Shown here piece after piece: positions 43,025-50,899 of a stretch of DNA of 64,000 nucleotides (the first letter of the stretch is position 1; each line of letters starts with the position of its first letter). Location: NCBI RefSeq assembly GCF_004217565.1, contig NZ_SHLA01000001.1:2852001-2916000 (forward strand), written 5' to 3'. The notes below the pieces were generated by a model, which made no database searches, was not told where the DNA came from, and worked only from the letters and a program-made list of their open reading frames with translations. This stretch comes from Zhihengliuella halotolerans. GTDB lineage: Bacteria; Actinomycetota; Actinomycetes; Actinomycetales; Micrococcaceae. A program made the position numbers and the translations under genes.

Positions 43025-44305
43025 ATGAAACGCACTCAGCTCACATGGGTTGCCGCAGCCATGGCCGTTGCCCTTCTCAGCAGTACGGCAGCCTCTGCTC
43101 AGGCAACGGAGACCCCGCCCGATGTTCCCAGCAAACCGGGCTACACACTCGACTTCGCCGAAGAGTTCAACGGCACGTCCCTCGACACCGAGCGGTGGTA
43201 CCCGTACTACCTGCCGCACTGGGTCGAACCGGAGAACATGTCCGACACCGCCGCTCGCTACACGGTGTCCGACGGCACCATCAAACTGCGCGTCGAGGAA
43301 GACCAGCCACCGTGGAATCCGGACCAGGATGGCACGGTTGTCTCATCCGCCATCCAAACGTTCAACGCCCCCGACTGGCACAAGTTCAATGGTTCGGCGG
43401 TGAATCGAAACGACCAGACGAACTTCAACGGCTACACCACCAAGTACGGCTACGTCGAGACGCGGGCGAAGCTCTCCAACGCTGGCGGCGGCGGGCACCA
43501 GGCCGTGTGGCTGGTTGGAACGGACACCTCGACGACGGCCCAACCGGAAATCGACTTCATCGAAACGTTCTTCAGCACCCCGGACAAGTGGCGCATCGCG
43601 GCCTACGGCTGGGGAGATCCCGATTTCCTGTCATCGTGGGCGATGGAGGAAGTGCCCGTCAGCGGAACGCCCACCGAAGAGTTTCACGTCTACGGCATGG
43701 ACTGGACGCCTTGGGGGCTCAAGTTCTACTACGACGGCGAGCTAGTGAAGACCATTAACGATGCCCCGAACCAGCCCATGGGATTCGTGGTGAACATCTA
43801 CACCGGCGCCGGCTCCGGCGCTCCCAACGATGTCTGGCCGAAACAGTGGGAAGTCGACTACCTGCGCGTGTTCAAGGACCAGGGCGGCTACTCCGAAGAT
43901 CTCTCTTCCACGTGGAAGGTGCTGGCGAATCGCCACCTTCCCGGATACCTGAACATCGAGCCGAATGACGGCGTCGTGCGCTTCGGCGACGTGCCGATGA
44001 GCTACTGGAGCGCCCACTGGGTGCCCGAAACCATCGCTTCAGGGGACATCCGCCTCCGCAATCGGTGGACCAACGAGTTCTTGTACCTCGACGACGACAC
44101 CGCCAAGCACGGCACCGTGAGCTCCACTCAGACGTCAGCTGATTGGCAGCGAACCGAAATCAATTCGACGTGGTTCCGCTTGAACAACCGCGCTGCCGAC
44201 GGAGCCATCCATGTCGAGAACAACACCGGCTACCCGGAATTCGGCTTGGTTCCATCCAACTGGTGGTCCTCACACTGGACTCTGAAACCGGCCCCAGCAG
44301 CGTAA
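43025..44305 (+). CDS. Secreted glycoside hydrolase family 16 protein
   Basis: A 426-residue exported protein with a typical signal peptide (about residues 1-27, ending ASAQA). The GH16 domain (30-285) has the catalytic EIDFIE signature (general pattern E-x-D-x-x-E) and ends VDYLRVFKD, as in laminarinases, lichenases and related enzymes. The last 130 residues form two similar blocks (FGDVPMSYWSAHW and FGLVPSNWWSSHW), probably a beta-trefoil-like carbohydrate-binding domain. The neighbouring sugar importer and ROK regulator point to extracellular beta-glucan or galactan use. Confidence 0.9.
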   Translation: MKRTQLTWVAAAMAVALLSSTAASAQATETPPDVPSKPGYTLDFAEEFNGTSLDTERWYPYYLPHWVEPENMSDTAARYTVSDGTIKLRVEEDQPPWNPDQDGTVVSSAIQTFNAPDWHKFNGSAVNRNDQTNFNGYTTKYGYVETRAKLSNAGGGGHQAVWLVGTDTSTTAQPEIDFIETFFSTPDKWRIAAYGWGDPDFLSSWAMEEVPVSGTPTEEFHVYGMDWTPWGLKFYYDGELVKTINDAPNQPMGFVVNIYTGAGSGAPNDVWPKQWEVDYLRVFKDQGGYSEDLSSTWKVLANRHLPGYLNIEPNDGVVRFGDVPMSYWSAHWVPETIASGDIRLRNRWTNEFLYLDDDTAKHGTVSSTQTSADWQRTEINSTWFRLNNRAADGAIHVENNTGYPEFGLVPSNWWSSHWTLKPAPAA

Positions 44306-44312
44306 TTCGCCG

Positions 44313-44340
44313 CCGTGGGTCGGGTTCGCCCGGCCCACGG
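44313..44340 (+). terminator. Stable hairpin with TTCG loop after the GH16 gene
   Basis: A 12-base-pair stem (one T-G pair) is capped by TTCG (44325-44328), an exceptionally stable tetraloop. It lies between GH16 and the lipoprotein gene and ends just before that gene's ribosome binding site. It may reduce or protect read-through instead of ending all transcription. Confidence 0.65.
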
Positions 44341-44357
44341 CCCGACAGGAGGCCACA

Positions 44358-44981
44358 ATGCCCCGAAAGTACACTTTGACCGGGTGCGCAATCGCTTTGG
44401 CGCTTCTCTCCGGTTGCGCCAACGCTCCGGATAGCGGCACCGATCCCGCACCGGCTACCGCCTCCGCACACCAGCCGCAACGCGACGGGGACTCCTCGTT
44501 GTGGCACGTGGAAGGGTCGGCGACGACGTTGCCTGAAGACGACCCTGATGTCATCGCCCTGCAAAGGGCCGTGGCTCTCCATTCGGCCGCAGTGGACAAC
44601 CGGAGCGCGGACAATGTGGAGGACACGCTGGAGGCTGAATACCAGCACTACTCCGACGGATTCAACCGAATGCTCGAGGACCAGAATCACCGCGCGTCGA
44701 CCGAGGCCCTGTATCAGGATCACGAGCTCCAGACGCGGCAGCTCGGCGTCGCCTGGACGACGTCGAGCCTCTCGGCGGATCGCAACCGGGCCGTTGTCGG
44801 CTTCGAGTCGATCTTCGAGTTCACCGCGGGCGACGAGACCTACCTGGATGAACGTGAGCTCGAGCTCGACGAACGCTACGCACAACCACGTGAGATCACG
44901 CTGGTACGCGCCGGTGAAGAATGGGTCATCGACAACATCGAAAAGGGGCCGCTGAGAGCAGCTGCGACGCTGGGCCCCTGA
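44358..44981 (+). CDS. Hypothetical lipoprotein
   Basis: A 207-residue protein behind a strong AGGAGG. The lipobox LLSGC puts the modified cysteine at about residue 20, followed by a Pro/Ala/Ser spacer. The mature domain is acidic and contains helical pairs and a terminal strand (EWVIDNIEKGPL) reminiscent of NTF2-like/SnoaL-type lipoproteins. I do not recognise a family with certainty. Its position after GH16 suggests a surface role in the same locus. Confidence 0.7.
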   Translation: MPRKYTLTGCAIALALLSGCANAPDSGTDPAPATASAHQPQRDGDSSLWHVEGSATTLPEDDPDVIALQRAVALHSAAVDNRSADNVEDTLEAEYQHYSDGFNRMLEDQNHRASTEALYQDHELQTRQLGVAWTTSSLSADRNRAVVGFESIFEFTAGDETYLDERELELDERYAQPREITLVRAGEEWVIDNIEKGPLRAAATLGP

Positions 44982-45005
44982 CAACGGCCCACCACCCCGA
45001 AGCGC

Positions 45006-46676
45006 TCAGCCTCTCGTCTCGATCACCAACGACGACGGCCGGTACCGCAGGGCGATCAGCAGTTCCGCCCGGGCGCCGGCGTCGTTCAGGTCCCGGCCAG
45101 TCAGGTCGGCGACCTGGGCGATCTGGCGGCGCACGCTGTTGCGGTGCAGCCCGGTCGCCTTCGCCGTCGCGTCCCATCCCCCGTGCGCCTCGAGCCATGC
45201 CTCGAGCACGTCGAGCAGCGCGGCGGCGCGATCGGGCTCGAGCTCGCGCAGCGGGCCGAACGCGTGCTCGAACAGCAGCCCGCCGGCCTGCCTCCCGAGC
45301 AGCGCTGGCACGGAGACCGGGTCCCCGGAGGCCCGCAGCGTGCGGCCGGCCTCCATCGCCCGGGCGCGCAGCACGGCCAGCCGCCGGTGCGTCTCGGGCA
45401 GCTCTCCGACCTCGACGGGGTCCGAGACCGCGAGCCGCCAGCCGAGCGCCTCGACCTCGTTCACGACGGGCGTCTCGACGCCCAGGCGCGTGATCGCGGT
45501 GAAGCCGAAGTCGGTGAGCTCGACGAGCTTCGTATCGAAGATCCGCCGCCACTGCAGGATCGCGCCGGCCCGGTCGTGCCGGGCAGTCGGGCGCGAGCTG
45601 CGGCCGCGATCGACCGGGGCGGGTTCGGCCCGGCCATCGGCCCGGAAGCCCTGCACCACCCGCAATCGGGACCCGCTCGGCGCCGACGCGCTCTGCGCGG
45701 CCAGCTCCACGACCTCGCGCCGCTCGATCGCCCGCTCCTCGGCGGACCGCAGCAGCAGCCCGGTCGCCAGCTGGCTCGGCGCGAGCGCACCCTCCGTGCG
45801 CTGGCGCAAGAGCGCCTCCAACAGCGAGATCGCGGTCCCGACGACGGACTGCTCCGCCGCATCGAGGGGCCGTTCCGCGCCCAGGACGAGGGCGCCCAGG
45901 GTTTCGTCGCGGGCACCGCGCAACGGGTGCGCGGCGATCCACCCGGAGCCCGCGGGCTCCGGGGGGCGCGTCTCCACGCGCGGGCCCCGGCCGGCGAAGA
46001 GCCCCTGCAGGACGTCGTCCAGCACGGCCTGCTCCGGCACGCCGACCCGCGACTTGGCAGCGACGGCCCGGGCGCGCGTGCGCCGGTTCGCACCGACGAC
46101 CAGAGCCCATCCGGGCACGGTGCGCATGAGGGCCTCGAGCAGGTCGGCCTCCGGCCGTGGGGCCAGCACCGCCCGCATCAGGTGGCGATTGCCCTCGGCC
46201 ATCCGGCGCATGACCCGCACGTTCTCGGCCTCGAGCAGCCGGGCGAACTCGAGCCCGAGTGCCGCGAACGGCACGTCCGCCGGCGCCTCGACGAGCGTCA
46301 GCCGGTGGCGGCGGCACGCCTCGACGAGCGCCTCCGGCACTTCGTCGAAATAGGGGTGCAGCCCGAAAACGAGCGCTGAGACGTTGACCCGCGTCAACCG
46401 CTGCACGTACCGGTCGACGGCGTCGGGCGCGCCCCCGTCGCCGACGAACGGCAGGCCCGCCGTCAGCACGACCTCGTGCTCGAGCAGGTACGGGGTCGGA
46501 TCCTCCAGCTCGCTCGGTTCGACCCAGCGCACGGGGAGAGGGGCAGCCGCGTCGGCGCCGGCGTCGTACACCCGGCGGACTCCGGCGGGCAGGCCCGAGA
46601 GGAACTGTTCGAGCGGGACGCTCGCGAGGCCGGCACCCGCCTCAGCGACACCTTCAAGTGGTGCAGATCGACTCAT
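45006..46676 (-). CDS. PucR-family transcriptional regulator
   Basis: A 556-residue protein from ATG 46676. It has an N-terminal PucR domain (YDAGADAAAPLPVRWVEPSELEDPTPYLLEHEVVLTAG), a GAF-like middle and a C-terminal HTH_30 helix-turn-helix (ATAKATGLHRNSVRRQIAQVADLTGRDL). PucR proteins control purine, amino-acid or amine catabolism. It is divergent from the permease and oxidase genes and is likely to activate them. A 20-base inverted repeat straddles its start codon. Confidence 0.9.
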   Translation of the reverse strand: MSRSAPLEGVAEAGAGLASVPLEQFLSGLPAGVRRVYDAGADAAAPLPVRWVEPSELEDPTPYLLEHEVVLTAGLPFVGDGGAPDAVDRYVQRLTRVNVSALVFGLHPYFDEVPEALVEACRRHRLTLVEAPADVPFAALGLEFARLLEAENVRVMRRMAEGNRHLMRAVLAPRPEADLLEALMRTVPGWALVVGANRRTRARAVAAKSRVGVPEQAVLDDVLQGLFAGRGPRVETRPPEPAGSGWIAAHPLRGARDETLGALVLGAERPLDAAEQSVVGTAISLLEALLRQRTEGALAPSQLATGLLLRSAEERAIERREVVELAAQSASAPSGSRLRVVQGFRADGRAEPAPVDRGRSSRPTARHDRAGAILQWRRIFDTKLVELTDFGFTAITRLGVETPVVNEVEALGWRLAVSDPVEVGELPETHRRLAVLRARAMEAGRTLRASGDPVSVPALLGRQAGGLLFEHAFGPLRELEPDRAAALLDVLEAWLEAHGGWDATAKATGLHRNSVRRQIAQVADLTGRDLNDAGARAELLIALRYRPSSLVIETRG

Positions 46677-46690
46677 GAGAGTCGATTCTA
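46667..46690. promoter_or_regulatory. Inverted repeat across the PucR start codon, with -10 motif
   Basis: ATCGACTC (46667-46674) and GAGTCGAT (46679-46686) are perfect arms around ATGA, so the start codon lies at the left arm and loop. On the minus strand TAGAAT (46690-46685) is a good -10 eight bases before the ATG, suggesting a leaderless mRNA. The repeat could be an autoregulatory operator or a hairpin that hides the start. Confidence 0.55.
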
Positions 46691-46780
46691 GGATAAAATT
46701 GCCCATTCTGTAAGGCAGCTCACATGCGACGCTGGGTGGGAACAGGCGAGGCCCCCACTCCGCTGGAAAAGGATTCACCC

Positions 46781-48277
46781 ATGATCGACACTCACGCGAC
46801 AGCGCCGCCGCGCGAGCCGTTGGCTCGACAGCTGGCCCGGCGCAAGCCCATCGAGCAGATGGTCGCCGGCGCTGGAACCGACGGCACCGCGAACAGCGGG
46901 AAGCTCAAGCGCTCACTCGGCGTCTGGCAGCTGACCATGATCAGCGTCGGCGCCACGCTCGGCACCGGCATCTTCGTCGTCCTCGGCTCCTCCGTCCCGA
47001 TGGCCGGCCCCGCGGTCTGGATCTCCTTCTTGATCGCCGGCGTCGCCGCCCTGCTCTCCGCCGTGTCCTACGCGGAGATGGCCGGCGCCGTCCCGGTCTC
47101 CGGGTCGAGCTACTCCTACACCTACGCGACGATGGGCGAAGGCCTCGCCTGGGTCTGCGGCTGGTGCCTCGTCCTCGAGTACGGTGTCTCCGTCGCCGCG
47201 GTGGCCGTCGGCTCCGCCGAGTACGTCAACGAGACCCTCAACATCTTCGGCCTCAGCCTGCCGGCCGCGCTCTCAGCCCCGCCGGGAGGCGCGGACGGAT
47301 CGATGATCAACCTGCCGGCGGTCGTCCTCGTCCTGCTCGCGATGGTCCTGCTGATCCGCGGCGTCTCCGAGGCCGCGTGGGTCAACACGATCATGGTCGT
47401 GATCAAGATCGGCGTGCTGCTGCTCTTCATCGGCATCGCTTTCTCGGCCTTCCAGGCCTCGCACTACGAGACCCTGCTGCCGATGGGCGCCGCCGGCATG
47501 TCAGCAGCCGCCTCCCGCCTGTTCTTCTCCTATATCGGCTTCGATGCCGCCTCCACGGCCGGCGAAGAGGCGAAGAACCCGCAGCGCGACCTGCCGCGGG
47601 CGATCATCGCCTCGATGGCGATCGTCACGGGCATCTACATCCTCGTCGCGATCGCGGCGGTCGGCGCCCGGCAGTGGGACTGGTTCGACGGAACCGAGGC
47701 CGCCCTGCTGATCATCCTGCAGGAACTGACCGGCGCCAAGTGGATCTCGCTGATCTTCGCGATCGGCGCCGTCGTCGCGATCGCCTCCGTGGTCCTCACC
47801 GTGCTCTACGGCCAGACTCGCATCCTGATGACCATGGCTCGCGACGGCATGGTCCCGCGCGTTCTCGGCCGCGTCTCCCAGCGGACGGGCACCCCGGCCG
47901 CCGGCACGCTCATCTGCGGCAGCGTCATCGCCGTCATCGCCGGCCTCATCCCGCTGGGCCAGCTCGCCGACGCCACGAGCATCGGCACCCTGTTCGCCTT
48001 CATGCTGGTCAACCTCTCGGTGATCTACCTGCGCCGGGCCCGGCCCGACATGGAACGGACCTTCCGGGTGCCGCTGTTCCCGTACGTCCCGCTGCTCGGC
48101 GCCGGCATGTGCGTCTACCTCATGGTCAACCTGGGCCTGTCCACGTGGTGGGTCTTCCTCGCCTGGATGGCCGTCGGCGCCCTCGTGTACCTGGGCTACG
48201 GCCGCCGCCACTCCGTGGCCAGTCTCGCCGCCCGCCGCGAAACGGTCGACAGCGACGACGCCCGCCCCGCAAACTGA
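46781..48277 (+). CDS. APC-family amino-acid permease
   Basis: A 498-residue transporter from ATG 46781 behind AAAAGGA. It has twelve to fourteen membrane segments. The long polar N-terminus (about 55 residues) is followed by the CAT-type signature SVGATLGTGIFVVLGSSVPMAGPAVWISF and FFSYIGFDAASTAGEEAKNPQRDLPRAI, typical of cationic amino-acid transporters. The next gene, 29 bases away, encodes an amino-acid oxidase or monooxygenase. A cationic or aromatic amino-acid substrate is therefore likely. Confidence 0.9.
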   Translation: MIDTHATAPPREPLARQLARRKPIEQMVAGAGTDGTANSGKLKRSLGVWQLTMISVGATLGTGIFVVLGSSVPMAGPAVWISFLIAGVAALLSAVSYAEMAGAVPVSGSSYSYTYATMGEGLAWVCGWCLVLEYGVSVAAVAVGSAEYVNETLNIFGLSLPAALSAPPGGADGSMINLPAVVLVLLAMVLLIRGVSEAAWVNTIMVVIKIGVLLLFIGIAFSAFQASHYETLLPMGAAGMSAAASRLFFSYIGFDAASTAGEEAKNPQRDLPRAIIASMAIVTGIYILVAIAAVGARQWDWFDGTEAALLIILQELTGAKWISLIFAIGAVVAIASVVLTVLYGQTRILMTMARDGMVPRVLGRVSQRTGTPAAGTLICGSVIAVIAGLIPLGQLADATSIGTLFAFMLVNLSVIYLRRARPDMERTFRVPLFPYVPLLGAGMCVYLMVNLGLSTWWVFLAWMAVGALVYLGYGRRHSVASLAARRETVDSDDARPAN

Positions 48278-48306
48278 TCACTCCCGCCCCGAAGGAACCG
48301 AGCATC

Positions 48307-50007
48307 ATGACTGAGAACATCTCGACCGCCACCGCCACGGATCTGCCGCCCGTGACCATGCTGAATCCGGACTTCCCGTTCAGCTACGACCACTACCTGC
48401 AGAACCCGGCCGGGCTCGGATCGGTCCCCGCCGAACAGCACGGCACCGAGGTCGCCGTCGTCGGCGCGGGTCTCTCCGGCCTGGTGGCCGCCCACGAGCT
48501 CATGAAGCTCGGCCTCAAGCCCGTCATCTACGAGGCCGGCCACATCGGCGGCCGCCTCAAGACCGCGGCGTTCGACGGCGCGCCAGGAGTCACGGTCGAC
48601 CTGGGCGGCATGCGTTTCCCGGTCTCGGGCAAGTCGTTCTACCACTACGTCGAGATGCTGGGTCTTGAGACCGAGGAGTTCCCGAACCCGCTCTCGCCGG
48701 CGGCTCCCAGCACCGTGATCGAGCTCGCGGGCGTCAAGCACTACGCCGAAACCGAGGCTGACCTTCCGGCCTTCTTCCACGAGGTCTCCGACGCGTGGAG
48801 CGCGGCACTGAAGGAGCACGCCATGTTCTCCGAGATGCAGGAGGCGCTGCGCTCGCGCGACGTGCCGCGCATCAAGGAGATCTGGAACGCCGTGATCCCG
48901 GCGTTCGACGAGCAGACGTTCTACGGCTTCATCGCGGCGAGCCGCTCTTTCAAGGAGGCCGGATTCGAGCACCGCGAGGCGTTCGGCCAGGTCGGCTTCG
49001 GCTCGGGCGGCTGGGACACCGACTTCCCGAACTCGATCCTCGAGATCCTGCGCGTCGTCTACACCAACGCGGACGACGAGCACCGCGGCATCGTCGGCGG
49101 CGCCCAGCGGCTGCCCGAAGCCCTGTGGAACCACGCCCCGGACGATCTGGAGTTCTGGCCCGCCGGCACCTCTCTAGCCAGCCTGCACCACGGCAGCACC
49201 CGCGGCGCCGTCGCCAGCATCTCCCGCGGCCCGGCGACCGACGACCGGCCCGAGGGCGACCTGCTGATCACGGACAAGTGGGGTCACACGGCCGCCTACC
49301 CGACCGCCGTCGTCACGTGCCAGACCTGGCTGCTCTCCACGCGCATCCACACGGAGGAGACGCTGTTCGCCCCCGGGCTGTGGACCGCGATCGAGCGCAA
49401 CCACTACATGCAGTCGTCGAAGACCTTCGTCATGGTGGACCGCCCGTTCTGGAAGGAACGCGACCCCCAGACCGGCCGCGACACGCTCTCCATGACGCTC
49501 ACGGACCGGCTGCCACGCGCCACCTACCTGCTCGACAACGGGCCGGACGCGCCGGCCGTCATCCTGCTGTCCTACACGTGGAACGACGACGCCCTCAAGT
49601 GGCTCTCGCTCGACGCCGACGAGCGCGTGCGCCTCATGCTGCACTCCCTGGCCCAGATCTACCCGGACGTCGACATCGCCTCGCACATTGTGGGCGAACC
49701 GATCACCGTCTCGTGGGAAGCCGACCCGAACTTCATGGGCGCCTTCAAGGCGAACCTCCCGGGGCACTACCGCTACCAGCAGCGGCTCTTCACGCACTTC
49801 AAGCAGGACGAGCTGCCGGCCCACCAGCGGGGGATCTTCCTCGCCGGCGACGACGTCTCCTTCACGGCCGGTTGGGCCGAGGGCGCCGTGACCACCGGGC
49901 TCAACGCGGTGTGGGGCGTCGTGAACCACCTCGGAGGGGCGAGCGACCCGGAGAACCCGGGACCCGGCGAGATGATCGACGAGATCGGTCCTCTGGCACT
50001 TGACTAG
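48307..50007 (+). CDS. Flavin-dependent amino-acid oxidase/monooxygenase (monoamine oxidase family)
   Basis: A 566-residue FAD enzyme. The dinucleotide-binding VVGAGLSGLVAAHELMKLG and VIYEAGHIGGR are near residues 50-80, and the C-terminal FAD-contact region is FLAGDDVSFTAGWAEGAVTTGLNAV. Overall length and the VDLGGMRFP motif resemble bacterial tryptophan 2-monooxygenase, lysine 2-monooxygenase and phenylalanine oxidase. It would convert an amino acid to the amide or keto acid in the cytosol. It is co-transcribed with the permease and divergent from PucR. The actual amino acid is unknown. Confidence 0.88.
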   Translation: MTENISTATATDLPPVTMLNPDFPFSYDHYLQNPAGLGSVPAEQHGTEVAVVGAGLSGLVAAHELMKLGLKPVIYEAGHIGGRLKTAAFDGAPGVTVDLGGMRFPVSGKSFYHYVEMLGLETEEFPNPLSPAAPSTVIELAGVKHYAETEADLPAFFHEVSDAWSAALKEHAMFSEMQEALRSRDVPRIKEIWNAVIPAFDEQTFYGFIAASRSFKEAGFEHREAFGQVGFGSGGWDTDFPNSILEILRVVYTNADDEHRGIVGGAQRLPEALWNHAPDDLEFWPAGTSLASLHHGSTRGAVASISRGPATDDRPEGDLLITDKWGHTAAYPTAVVTCQTWLLSTRIHTEETLFAPGLWTAIERNHYMQSSKTFVMVDRPFWKERDPQTGRDTLSMTLTDRLPRATYLLDNGPDAPAVILLSYTWNDDALKWLSLDADERVRLMLHSLAQIYPDVDIASHIVGEPITVSWEADPNFMGAFKANLPGHYRYQQRLFTHFKQDELPAHQRGIFLAGDDVSFTAGWAEGAVTTGLNAVWGVVNHLGGASDPENPGPGEMIDEIGPLALD

Positions 50008-50133
50008 GCGGTACACCCCACGGAGCGTCATCTGCGACGCGAAGTGGACCCGGACAGCTGCGTCTACTAGCTTCGACATTTAGACCCACTGTCCGGGCGC
50101 CAGCGTCGGCGCCCACGCCCGGGAGGAATCCTG

Positions 50134-50889
50134 ATGACCGCGTCATTCGACGTCACGACCGTCGGTCCGAGCCGGCGGAGCCTGCTGGCGGGAGCCGGCG
50201 CCCTGGCGGCGCTCTCCGCCCTGTCCGCCTGCGCACCCGCGCCCGCGGCGGAGCACGAGGACGCTCCGGCGCCGACCACACCGGAGGAGGCCCTGAGCCT
50301 GCTCAGGGCCGGCAACGAGCGCTTCGCCGCCGGCGAGGCGCACCATCCGAACCAGGGCGTCGACGCTCGCACCGACGTGGCCGGGCACCAAACCCCCTGG
50401 GCGCTCGTCCACGGTTGTGTCGATTCGCGCGTCGCCCCCGAGCTTGTCTTCGACCAAGGCATCGGTGACATCTTCACCACGCGAACCGCGGGCGCCGTGC
50501 TCGACGACACCCTCGTCGGAAGCATGGAGTTCGCCGTCGGCAGCCCCTACGAGGTCCCAGCGCTCATCATTCTGGGTCACACGGGATGCGGGGCCGTCAC
50601 GGCAACGGTCGACGCGGTGGCCGCCGACCCCGAGAACCCTCAGGCACCCGGCGAAGTCGCCGACATCGTCGACGAGATCGCACCCGTCGTCCGCAACGCC
50701 GCCTCGCTTGCGGACCAGTCGGAGTTCGTTGATTCCGTCGTCCGCGCGAACACGGTCGCCGTCGCGGAGGCGCTCGTCGAGCGGTCGGCGATCATCCGTG
50801 CCGCCGTCGACGCGGGCCGCACGCGCGTCGTCCCCGCGGTCTACGACCTCGAGACCGGGCTCGTGGACTGGTCGCCGGCCGGTTCCTGA
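50134..50889 (+). CDS. Exported beta-class carbonic anhydrase (Tat lipoprotein)
   Basis: A 251-residue protein behind GGGAGGA. The N-terminus has a twin-arginine motif (PSRRSLLAG) and a lipobox (LSAC), implying export in folded form and membrane anchoring. The beta-carbonic-anhydrase zinc ligands are present as VHGCVDSRV (Cys, Asp) and ILGHTGCGAVTA (His, Cys). The enzyme interconverts CO2 and bicarbonate. An extracytoplasmic beta-class enzyme with both signals is uncommon but known in actinobacteria. No partner gene is obvious. Confidence 0.9.
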   Translation: MTASFDVTTVGPSRRSLLAGAGALAALSALSACAPAPAAEHEDAPAPTTPEEALSLLRAGNERFAAGEAHHPNQGVDARTDVAGHQTPWALVHGCVDSRVAPELVFDQGIGDIFTTRTAGAVLDDTLVGSMEFAVGSPYEVPALIILGHTGCGAVTATVDAVAADPENPQAPGEVADIVDEIAPVVRNAASLADQSEFVDSVVRANTVAVAEALVERSAIIRAAVDAGRTRVVPAVYDLETGLVDWSPAGS

Positions 50890-50899
50890 GACCGGTCTG

